Source: an uncultured Prevotellaceae bacterium (lineage in GTDB: Bacteria > Bacteroidota > Bacteroidia > Bacteroidales > Bacteroidaceae). From it: a stretch of 32,183 nucleotides of DNA. The DNA is taken from positions 1-32,183 of the forward strand of contig CACWNV010000056.1 in assembly GCA_902762325.1 (NCBI GenBank). Direction: 5' to 3'. Every line of letters begins with the position of its first letter. Position 1 is the stretch's first letter. The notes below the pieces were generated by a model. That model ran no database searches and was not told where the DNA came from. It saw nothing but the letters and a program-made list of their open reading frames with translations. Position numbers and translations under genes: made by a program. This document shows, one piece after another, positions 26,454 to 32,183 of the stretch.

Positions 26454-26473
26454 AAATCTTAATGTTCAATGTT

Positions 26474-26773
26474 TCACGAATTTGCGTAAACGAAATCACT
26501 TGCTTCCTGAGCTTCCACGTCGATCACCTCACAAGGCACGATGTCCGTTTCCTTGCGGTCAATCCTCAATGTCAGACTAACCCGTTCCTCCGTCACGCTT
26601 GCCCTACCATGAGCCAGCTTGATGAATCGCGTCATGCGCCTGTCCGTACTCTTACGATGGGCGTTGAAGTTGCCCTCCGTCGGTGATACCAGTCCGATAC
26701 TCCCCTGAATGCGGTTGCCACCTGCCAACAGAGCTTTGTATACACTATCTGCTATTTGTATTTTAATTTCCAT
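26474..26773 (-). CDS. Small conserved-looking island protein
   Basis: 99 residues from MEIKIQIADSVYKALL; the longer frame to 26848 would add a poor basic leader. Not recognised. No signal peptide or membrane segment. It is mixed α/β by eye, with a basic patch (NAHRKSTDRRMTRFIK) that could bind nucleic acid, and an acidic C-terminus. It lies 20 bases ahead of the VirE/DUF3987 gene and after another small gene of like size, so the three seem to be a unit. Confidence 0.65.
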   Translation of the reverse strand: MEIKIQIADSVYKALLAGGNRIQGSIGLVSPTEGNFNAHRKSTDRRMTRFIKLAHGRASVTEERVSLTLRIDRKETDIVPCEVIDVEAQEASDFVYANS

Positions 26774-26863
26774 AGTCTTGAATTGAATTTGCGAGAAGAA
26801 GTTCAGATTCTTTGCGCATTTACCCGGGAACATCCTCCTACGCTTCAACTCAGGTTAATAATG

Positions 26864-27148
26864 TTATTTGCTGAATTTCACAATATCAGTTGCAAGGATT
26901 TCTTGGAACACCTGTCCCTGATATTCGTGTGTAGAGAAGCGGAGCGTAGCTGCCACCACATCACCCTCGTAGAACTTGCACCCTGCCAGATTGCCCAGCA
27001 TGGAGCATACATATTCGTTTTCAAACTTCGAGCCGCCCAACTCCCGCAACACAATGTTGCACTTCTGAATCTGTCCGCTCTCAGCCTTTTGACTCTGTAC
27101 GTTGAAGGCCTCGCCCTGGCGTACCACTTTTAGAATTTTCGTTTCCAT
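26864..27148 (-). CDS. Small protein, possible OB-fold (DUF3127-like)
   Basis: 94 residues from METKILKVVRQGEAF at 27148; a longer frame to 27244 runs into the upstream terminator and is unlikely. The pattern of strands (KCNIVLRELG, NEYVCSMLGN, GDVVAATLRFSTHEYQGQVFQEILATDIVKF) resembles DUF3127 and other single-stranded-DNA-binding OB folds by eye. That would suit a neighbour of a primase-like protein, but it is inference. It lies directly after a strong terminator, so it needs its own promoter; no TAnnTTTG box was found in the gap. Confidence 0.6.
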   Translation of the reverse strand: METKILKVVRQGEAFNVQSQKAESGQIQKCNIVLRELGGSKFENEYVCSMLGNLAGCKFYEGDVVAATLRFSTHEYQGQVFQEILATDIVKFSK

Positions 27149-27201
27149 TGTTCTAAATGTTTTAATTCTGAATTGTATATTTCCTTTCGGGAATGGAAGG
27201 C

Positions 27202-27242
27202 AAAAAAAAATGCCTACAAATTCCGCGTTGGAATCTGTAGGC
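27202..27242 (-). terminator. Terminator between the two accessory gene groups
   Basis: Minus strand: GCCTACAGATTCC (27242-27230) pairs with GGAATTTGTAGGC (27224-27212), 13 pairs with one G-T wobble, loop AACGC, then A and nine T (27210-27202). An excellent intrinsic terminator for the genes at 27285-29098. Confidence 0.92.
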
Positions 27243-27266
27243 AAAATTAAAGGGTGTGTAGTACCC

Positions 27267-27280
27267 TTGTAGTACTACAA
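27267..27280. repeat. Perfect 14-base palindrome TTGTAGTACTACAA
   Basis: A perfect palindrome starting four bases after the end of the 141-residue protein gene (minus strand sense). One half also pairs with GTACTAC at 27257-27263 to give a seven-pair hairpin just ahead of the terminator. It could be a protein-binding site or an RNA 3' structure. Confidence 0.5.
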
Positions 27281-27284
27281 TCGT

Positions 27285-27710
27285 TTACTCATCTATATAA
27301 AAGTTGCGTAAATCAGTTGCAAGTTTAGGTTTATAAGGTTCTAATAGTTTTGCTACCAACTCAGCATCAGTCTTTACCTGTCGTGTATAATCAGACATTT
27401 TGCTTATGTCGATTATCTTTTGCCTGATACTTTCTGGGTTGCCACCTGTCACCTTTGCTATGAACTCAGCCAACTGACTTTGGTTGTCGTATGTCGGGTC
27501 AAGTCCTACCTCCAGCAGTTCCGAAAACAACAGCACTTGCTGGCTAATGGTCAAACCTTCAGAGCGTTTTCGAGATGCACTCTTTTCTTCAGCCATTTGC
27601 GGATGCAGATGTTGTTCCACCTTTGTCCCTTCAGGACTGATGGTTATGACAGACTCAGAGTTATCATTATACGTTCCGCCTTCGTTGTGAAAGTTCAGTA
27701 TCTTAGTCAT
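27285..27710 (-). CDS. Unrecognised 141-residue accessory protein
   Basis: Not recognised. The N-terminus reads NFHNEGGTYNDNSES, close to the C-terminal HFHNQNGTYNDYSEA of the preceding protein. A charged linker follows, then a helical domain of about 85 residues (LTISQQVLLFSELLEVGLDPTYDNQSQ, LAEFIAKVTGGNPESIRQKI) of a kind I associate with small proteins on Bacteroidetes mobile DNA. No signal peptide. Its start overlaps the stop of the 463-residue gene by four bases (ATGA), so the two are probably made together; a terminator follows. Confidence 0.65.
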   Translation of the reverse strand: MTKILNFHNEGGTYNDNSESVITISPEGTKVEQHLHPQMAEEKSASRKRSEGLTISQQVLLFSELLEVGLDPTYDNQSQLAEFIAKVTGGNPESIRQKIIDISKMSDYTRQVKTDAELVAKLLEPYKPKLATDLRNFYIDE

Positions 27711-29098
27711 TTTTCTATGATTTTATGGTTATTCTTGTGTGGACGGAATGCCAACGTGTGGAGTGTGGCTTCAGAGTAGTCGTTATATGTTCCGTTTTGG
27801 TTATGAAAATGCTCTATGGTTGTCAAATGTGTCGGATTCTTAGCAACAGTTTCCAAGTTACTATACAAATTACTCTTCTTACTTTCTTCTTCTCTTTCCC
27901 TCTGCTCCAATGCCTCCTGTATTTGTATGTCATATTGCCGCCAGACAGGATGTGTCTTTAGCAGACGGTCTAACTTACCATAGATATCCCATGCCGTTGC
28001 GATGGGTATTCTCTGCAACCTTTGCAGAATATCTTCTACGGGTATACAAGCCTCGATAGCCGTTTTGTACGCCAATGTCGCTTCTTCCAGTTGTAATTCC
28101 AGTTTGTGCGTCTGGTTTTCCATCTGACTCAATAGCATGTCTTTTTGCGCATTCTCTTCTTTCAGTTCTCCATAACTTTTAGGTCTGTGCCTAAGCATCT
28201 GCTGGAATTCTTCTGGGAAAAGTGTGTCACACAATTCATATAAAGTTTCTGATGGTTCACGCCTGTTAATCTTTTCCAAAAGTTTCAATCGGGCATCGTC
28301 AAGTTTTTTGTATTTCTTTTCATCCAGTCCCAGATTATCAATACGCTCCACCAAGGCGCAATAGTAGATGTCAAGATGAGGGAGATTGCCGTTGCTTATC
28401 ATGACATTATTAGTCAGCGCTGCAAAATTAGGTAACTTGCAGCCAACGATATGGCGTACCATCATAGAATAGACGTGTTTCATGAATCCCCAATGATCCC
28501 TGAGCATGACGAACATTTCTCTCTTCTTCTGAAGCATCCATTCCTGTTGCATAATCATGGCAAGCGCATGCAAAATGCAATACAATTCATCGGTCTTATA
28601 GTCACTATATACTTCGGCTTGAAACAATTTTTCTTTTAGGGAGTCTGACAAATTCTTCCAATTTTGGCGGTAAGAGTCATTGATTAAGCGGTTTAATAAT
28701 TTAAAGAAATAAAGAACATGGTCATTGTTACACCGTTTCATATAATCGCCCCATCCCTCAGCGGCTGCTTCTAAATTTTGACTGGAAGCCCATAGGCAAA
28801 AATCGCTATCAGCGGCTATCACCTCTTCCATGAAGCAATGTTCAGACCCTGGAATACTTTTGCAGATTCTCGCATCACCGTAGAAAAACAATTCATAGTA
28901 TGGTTGCATCAGACAATGAAGTGAGGATATGTAAGCTGCTCCTTGCTTAACACAATTGTTCAGGCTCATTCTCATCGTATCCCAGGGGATTTCCTTTGCT
29001 GTAGCTTCTCCCTTGGTGTATTTTCGCAGATATGATATAATAGTGTCTTCTATATAAATATTAGGGGCAAAAATCATTCTTCTTTTTAATAGTGTCAT
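27707..29098 (-). CDS. Unrecognised 463-residue accessory protein
   Basis: Not recognised. Largely helical, no signal peptide or membrane segment. Residues about 325-350 form a coiled coil (LKEENAQKDMLLSQMENQTHK, LELQLEEATLAYKTA), with another charged helix near residue 405 (EALEQREREEESKK). The last 45 residues include HFHNQNGTYNDYSEA, shared with the next protein. A start at the second methionine (MIFAPNIY) is possible. No promoter of the usual type was found upstream. The frame is long and its overlap with the following gene is normal, so it is a real gene; function cannot be stated. Its place beside a restriction-modification operon makes a defence or element-maintenance role worth testing. 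Confidence 0.65.
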   Translation of the reverse strand: MTLLKRRMIFAPNIYIEDTIISYLRKYTKGEATAKEIPWDTMRMSLNNCVKQGAAYISSLHCLMQPYYELFFYGDARICKSIPGSEHCFMEEVIAADSDFCLWASSQNLEAAAEGWGDYMKRCNNDHVLYFFKLLNRLINDSYRQNWKNLSDSLKEKLFQAEVYSDYKTDELYCILHALAMIMQQEWMLQKKREMFVMLRDHWGFMKHVYSMMVRHIVGCKLPNFAALTNNVMISNGNLPHLDIYYCALVERIDNLGLDEKKYKKLDDARLKLLEKINRREPSETLYELCDTLFPEEFQQMLRHRPKSYGELKEENAQKDMLLSQMENQTHKLELQLEEATLAYKTAIEACIPVEDILQRLQRIPIATAWDIYGKLDRLLKTHPVWRQYDIQIQEALEQREREEESKKSNLYSNLETVAKNPTHLTTIEHFHNQNGTYNDYSEATLHTLAFRPHKNNHKIIEK

Positions 29099-29170
29099 AG
29101 AATAATATGGAAAATCTTATAGGGCAAGCCCCATTGTAGTGATGGCAACCTCCGTTTGGGAAGAAACCTC

Positions 29171-29405
29171 TCACATGGCCAGTATCGCCCTTAAGTTTGT
29201 ATCCGTGAATGTGCGCCAGATGGTCAGTTTGATGGGCTTGTAGTCATCAAAAAGTTGGGTGACATACTCTATCTCAAAAGCCAGTCTAAAATCATTCTCA
29301 TCGGCATCGGCCACAAATTCATGCTTCGGAGCGACACGGGCAATCTTTATCTGATATAGGTCGCGAATGCCCTTTTCCCTTGGTGTATCTCAAAGGAGCA
29401 GTCAT
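29171..29405 (-). pseudogene. Frameshifted small gene remnant
   Basis: In the 358-base gap 29099-29456 the minus strand opens with ATG (29405-29403) coding MTAPLRYTKGKG. A one-base shift near the GGGAAAAGGG run then gives a sound frame of about 70 codons (GIRDLYQIKIARVAPKHEF, DFRLAFEIEYVTQLFDDYKP, IKLTIWRTFTDTNLRAILAM) to a TGA at 29171. The two parts join into one plausible small protein, so this is a recent pseudogene or a sequencing slip. Family not recognised. Nothing else was seen in the gap. Confidence 0.5.
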
Positions 29406-29456
29406 GTTGAGAACTTGTGATTAATCTTCTCTATTTAATACTGTCTTATACTTACG

Positions 29457-30263
29457 CTACACGACTTTAATTGCTTCTGCATATAACTTCGGTATGTCTT
29501 TGCTTTTGATTCGAAACTTGGTACCATGATTGTGTCCTGTACGAGCGTCAAAATCGACATAAACAACGCCATTTTCTATTGCATCAATAAACCTATTCTT
29601 ATCAACGCTCTTTAGCATAAGAACATTGTTATAATGGAAATACAGATTTCCTCCTTGGCGCTTAGTTTCTGCCTGTACAAAGAAGCAATTTACGAGCTTT
29701 GTACCAATTTTTGTGTATAAATCGTTAAATCCCCAATATGGCAGAATTGGTAATGGTCCAGTCCCCACTTTCTTTTTGAGTTTCTTTAACCATTCTCCAT
29801 GGATCGATTTGTCACACATACTGCTGTCAAATATAATTTCAACTCGCTCATCGAAGCGATTAACATTCACTTTAAATCCTCTGTCTGTATATGCAGTAGC
29901 TTTTAATGTTGCACGGAAAGACATTTCTTCATCTGGATATTTTATTCCAGCTTCTGAATGAGGCCAGCCGTATTTAGGCAGGAGCATATCAGGAACAAGT
30001 TTCGCTGCTCGTGGCGATGGTTCTTGATGACACAGTGTTACAAGGGATGATGTTTCTGCACGCTGTGCTTTTAGTTCCCATTCTGCAGCATTGGGAATTG
30101 GAAGATTGTTCTCGGGTATGCCAAGGAGGTCTTCAAGAAGATTGCCAACAGAGCCGGCATTTTTTTTACGTTTAGGAGGACATTTAATCCATCCCATTGC
30201 CTCTATCTCCTTGAACTTTACAATAAGTTCTTCCTTACTTATGAGTTTTAATGTAGTAGTCAT
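29457..30263 (-). CDS. MvaI/BcnI-family restriction endonuclease
   Basis: 268 residues. The family core is seen as GSVGNLLEDLLGIPENNLPIP followed by EWELKAQR, where E-L-K is the metal-binding ExK of the nuclease and the earlier Glu/Asp completes the site. Known members MvaI and BcnI cut CCWGG and CCSGG; the target here cannot be read. It ends with a helical tail after the RTGHNHGTKFRIKSKD stretch. It lies two bases after the methyltransferase gene and is last in the operon, so it is probably translated with it. Full family length, no visible damage. Confidence 0.8.
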   Translation of the reverse strand: MTTTLKLISKEELIVKFKEIEAMGWIKCPPKRKKNAGSVGNLLEDLLGIPENNLPIPNAAEWELKAQRAETSSLVTLCHQEPSPRAAKLVPDMLLPKYGWPHSEAGIKYPDEEMSFRATLKATAYTDRGFKVNVNRFDERVEIIFDSSMCDKSIHGEWLKKLKKKVGTGPLPILPYWGFNDLYTKIGTKLVNCFFVQAETKRQGGNLYFHYNNVLMLKSVDKNRFIDAIENGVVYVDFDARTGHNHGTKFRIKSKDIPKLYAEAIKVV

Positions 30264-30265
30264 AT

Positions 30266-31027
30266 CTAAAAAAAATCTAGTTGTGAATATTCTTGTTTGT
30301 GCTTAACTTGCGTTCCATTAATTCGAGCATTAGCTAGTTCCACATATTTCTCACTAATCTCAAAACCAATGTAATTTCTTCCAAGAGCTTTTGCGGCAAC
30401 GGCAGTAGTTCCACTCCCCATAAATGGATCTAACACTATTTGGGCGTAAGTCGACTTAATGATTCTATCTATCAGAGCAACAGGGAAGGGGGCAGGATGT
30501 TCGTTCTTCTGTTCCTGCATAAATTCCCATATGTCTCCATAACCACTGCTTTTGGGAGTAAGTTTAAAGTTTTTCTTCGGGATAAGGTAGATGACTTCAT
30601 AGGTAGGCAAGAAATAGCCAGGATTGAAATTAATACCACCTTTACGTTTCCAAATTATTATTTGGCGGACGGGGAAATCTTGTACTATTTCATGTCTATC
30701 TTGAATTAAGCCGCCTTGAACTCTCCACTTGTGATTATAAAAAATGGCACCATCATCTTTAATGAGCCGGAACATTTCAGTAAGACAATCCTTCTGCCAT
30801 TTACAGTATTCGTCGTATGGCATATTATCGTCGTATGTTGCATAACCATTGATAAGTGCTGCATTTGACCATTTACCACCTCGACCATCTTTCATACCAT
30901 TACCTGTAGAATTCTTCAGGTTGTACGGTGGCGAGGTAACAATTAAATCAATACAATTACTCGGTAACTTGCGCATTCCTTCAAGGCAGTCGCAACAATG
31001 TATCTTATTTATAAATTCTTCTAACAT
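30266..31027 (-). CDS. DNA methyltransferase, β-class amino-methylase
   Basis: 253 residues. The catalytic motif TSPPYN is at residues 31-36, and the S-adenosylmethionine-binding motif LDPFMGSGTTAVAAKAL comes late in the protein, the order of β-class enzymes. SPPY favours N4-cytosine methylation, but N6-adenine is not excluded. The target-recognition part lies between (about 60-180). It should protect the host from one or both adjacent nucleases. It is the middle gene of the three-gene operon, 50 bases after the Eco47II-like gene and two bases before the MvaI/BcnI-like gene. Confidence 0.9.
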   Translation of the reverse strand: MLEEFINKIHCCDCLEGMRKLPSNCIDLIVTSPPYNLKNSTGNGMKDGRGGKWSNAALINGYATYDDNMPYDEYCKWQKDCLTEMFRLIKDDGAIFYNHKWRVQGGLIQDRHEIVQDFPVRQIIIWKRKGGINFNPGYFLPTYEVIYLIPKKNFKLTPKSSGYGDIWEFMQEQKNEHPAPFPVALIDRIIKSTYAQIVLDPFMGSGTTAVAAKALGRNYIGFEISEKYVELANARINGTQVKHKQEYSQLDFF

Positions 31028-31077
31028 TTTTATAATAATATATGAGTTCTACCAGTGATATTATTCTCAACTCTCCC

Positions 31078-31704
31078 TTAATTGATGTCTGAAAGTATAT
31101 CAGGTAGTACTTTGCAAATTGCTGTATAAGCACCATCTTGGTTAAAAACCATATCGTATAGCTTATCTATTGACATTAAATGCAATCGCTCATTACTGTA
31201 AGTATCCTCTCCTATATTCACCTTCCAAATTACATCAACTGAAGAATAATCTTGCATGTCAGCGACAATATAGATTGCCTTCCTATCCCGGATAAGCTTA
31301 TCAAATGCTCTTATGATCAATGCTCTCTTGGCTGAATTTTTCATCTTGCTTGGTCTATACTTCATCTCCACATAAAGATGCAACTCATCATTCAGAACAT
31401 CAAAACCGCCCTTATCGCCATTTTCGGGCACTTCCCAGCCATTACCCGCATACTTGAACAAATACTGGTGGAAATAACCTATTCGGTTGTTGTTCGTCTT
31501 GTCAATCTGTCGAATACACTCACTCTCAATCGTTTGGCGCATCGTCTGCCCGTATATCTTCGAATCGAACGTCAGTTTTATGGGATCGATGATATTCTTG
31601 TTGAATTCACGGAGATTGATACTCCTACGGTATTGAGTAACCGTATTCTTAACGTGATTGAAGATGTCTTCATCCGAAATAAAACCTAAATTATATTTTC
31701 TCAT
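31078..31704 (-). CDS. Eco47II-family restriction endonuclease
   Basis: 208 residues. By eye it fits the Eco47II family (GGNCC cutters): KLTFDSKIYGQTMRQTIESE, RQIDKTNNNRIGYFHQYLFKY, then GGFDVLNDELHLYVEMKYRP, where D and E-M-K form a PD-(D/E)xK nuclease site, followed by IYIVADMQ. Family members usually pair with a 5-methylcytosine methylase, but the only methylase here is of the amino type. It is the first gene of the operon, with a probable promoter upstream. Confidence 0.72.
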   Translation of the reverse strand: MRKYNLGFISDEDIFNHVKNTVTQYRRSINLREFNKNIIDPIKLTFDSKIYGQTMRQTIESECIRQIDKTNNNRIGYFHQYLFKYAGNGWEVPENGDKGGFDVLNDELHLYVEMKYRPSKMKNSAKRALIIRAFDKLIRDRKAIYIVADMQDYSSVDVIWKVNIGEDTYSNERLHLMSIDKLYDMVFNQDGAYTAICKVLPDILSDIN

Positions 31705-31736
31705 AATATTGTATTCTTACTTATTTCTTTGATTTG

Positions 31737-31770
31737 CAAAGATACAAATAAAACATGAGAACATGGCAAA
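31737..31770 (-). promoter_or_regulatory. Probable promoter of the restriction-modification operon
   Basis: Minus strand: TTTG at 31770-31767, 22 bases, TATCTTTG at 31744-31737. The -7 box is perfect and the spacing slightly long. The expected transcript start is about 25 bases before the ATG at 31704. Confidence 0.5.
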
Positions 31771-31875
31771 CTGCTATTGGAATTTACACAAAAATTCTTA
31801 GATAGATAGCGGTTGCTGCATAATCCTCGGCCTGAAAGAATATCTTCTTCTCATGGTGTTCTCAAATAATTGTTG

Positions 31876-31985
31876 TACTTTTGCACTCGAAAATCCCCAA
31901 CACCAACCGGGGGTAATTTTTTATGGTTAATTTTTGCTACGCGAAAGTGGGGCAGAGGGATTCTCAGCGGAGAATCCCTTTTTTT
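31876..31985 (+). ncRNA. Possible short structured RNA with own promoter and terminator
   Basis: TACTTTTG at 31876-31883 matches TAnnTTTG, though no good TTTG lies at -33. About 95 bases downstream is an excellent terminator, GGGATTCTC/GAGAATCCC (31957-31965 with 31970-31978) with seven T (31979-31985). Between them is an imperfect hairpin (AAAATCCCC near 31890 with GGGGGTAATTTT to 31920). A 24-codon frame from ATG at 31923 runs through the terminator and is unlikely to be the product. It could be a small regulatory RNA or the leader of a lost gene. The rest of the 479-base gap 31705-32183 holds only the promoter, repeats and AT-rich tract listed separately. Confidence 0.5.
31955..31985 (+). 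terminator. Terminator at the right end of the accessory block
   Basis: Nine perfect pairs (GGGATTCTC with GAGAATCCC), tetraloop AGCG, and seven T. The T-run touches the right inverted repeat. No protein gene on the plus strand ends here. Confidence 0.85.
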
Positions 31986-32027
31986 GTGACATGTGACATG
32001 TGACATGTCACATTAGTAGGTTCACAT
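31986..32027. repeat. Right copy of 42-base inverted repeat (TGACATG heptamers)
   Basis: GTGACAT three times, then GTCACA and the tail TTAGTAGGTTCACAT. It matches the minus-strand reading of 24344-24385 at 39 of 42 positions. Confidence 0.85.
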
Positions 32028-32039
32028 TTTCTTCATTGA

Positions 32040-32158
32040 GAATTGTGTTGTAAATCGTAATAAATTTAGTGTAAATAATTATAGTTTATAATATACTATA
32101 TTTTATATTAATATATAATATATTATATATTAATATAACCTTATATATATGCTATCCT
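32040..32158. other. Very AT-rich tract
   Basis: Almost only A and T, with many short TATAATATA and TATTAATATA palindromes, far from the base composition elsewhere in the window. No gene, iteron or DnaA box was recognised. Possible roles are an unwinding site, a silencer-bound region or mobile-DNA spacer. Confidence 0.6.
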
Positions 32159-32171
32159 CGTTGAGTATTGA

Positions 32172-32183
32172 AAGGTACTATTG
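32172..32183. repeat. Start of a likely third repeat copy, cut by window end
   Basis: AAGGTACTATTG at the window edge is identical to 24349-24360, the tail of the left repeat copy. The heptamers would be expected to follow just outside the window, in the same direction as the left copy. Confidence 0.5.

Noticed and set aside
26774-26848. Upstream extension of the 99-residue protein
   Set aside because: It adds a basic segment with no family look, and the ATG at 26773 mirrors the METK/MEIK starts of its neighbour.
31923-31999. A 24-codon peptide gene within the possible short RNA
   Set aside because: The frame runs through the terminator and into the repeat, so most transcripts would lack its stop codon.
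24344-32027. The block as a simple transposon with the inverted repeats as its ends
   Set aside because: No transposase or integrase is seen, no target duplication is visible, and a third repeat copy appears to follow; the DUF5675 gene also lies outside the left copy.
32040-32158. Plasmid-type replication origin
   Set aside because: No iterons, DnaA boxes or replication initiator gene were found; AT content alone is not enough.

Overview
The window looks like chromosome of a Prevotella-like member of the Bacteroidales. The reasons are repeated matches to the Bacteroidetes promoter pattern (TTTG, about 19-20 bases, TAnnTTTG) in front of several genes, A-rich start regions instead of Shine-Dalgarno sites, protein families typical of the group (GH51 arabinofuranosidase, OmpA-type porin, DUF4139 protein, dockerin-tailed secreted protein, VirE/DUF3987 protein), and gene order such as ffh-folD. 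This is recognition by eye; no database was searched.

Positions 1-1296 hold the 3' part of a copper-type P1B ATPase that lacks a membrane helix and most of its nucleotide-binding domain, closed by a terminator whose 5' arm lies in the coding sequence. Positions 1297-5434 (minus strand) are an aromatic amino acid operon: prephenate dehydratase (pheA), an aminotransferase, a DAHP synthase/chorismate mutase fusion and prephenate dehydrogenase (tyrA). In front of pheA is a complete ribosome-mediated attenuator: a promoter, a 25-codon leader peptide with nine Tyr/Phe codons within eleven, and mutually exclusive antiterminator and terminator hairpins. This is the best find in the window.

Positions 5451-14611 hold a TPR protein (minus), a run of plus-strand genes (outer-membrane barrel protein, DUF4139 protein with a SusC-like insert, flavodoxin-like protein, endonuclease/exonuclease/phosphatase-family protein), and a convergent 1346-residue secreted protein with an HExxH motif and a C-terminal dockerin. 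Positions 14717-19946 run ffh, folD, a 61-residue TPR-like protein and a four-subunit 2-oxoacid:ferredoxin oxidoreductase, ending in a strong terminator. Positions 19993-23865 hold a GH51 enzyme with an extra N-terminal propeller-like segment and an OmpA-family protein, again with a terminator.

From about 23.88 kb to the right edge the DNA changes to an accessory block, nearly all on the minus strand: DUF5675 protein, a VirE/DUF3987 gene broken by a deletion, two small partner proteins, two unrecognised proteins that share a peptide motif, a frameshifted remnant, and a restriction-modification operon. That operon has one amino-methyltransferase between two unrelated endonucleases (Eco47II-like and MvaI/BcnI-like). 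Most of this block lies between 42-base inverted repeats made of TGACATG-type heptamers. At the right edge are a probable short structured RNA and a very AT-rich tract. No tRNA, rRNA, CRISPR array, transposase or integrase was seen.
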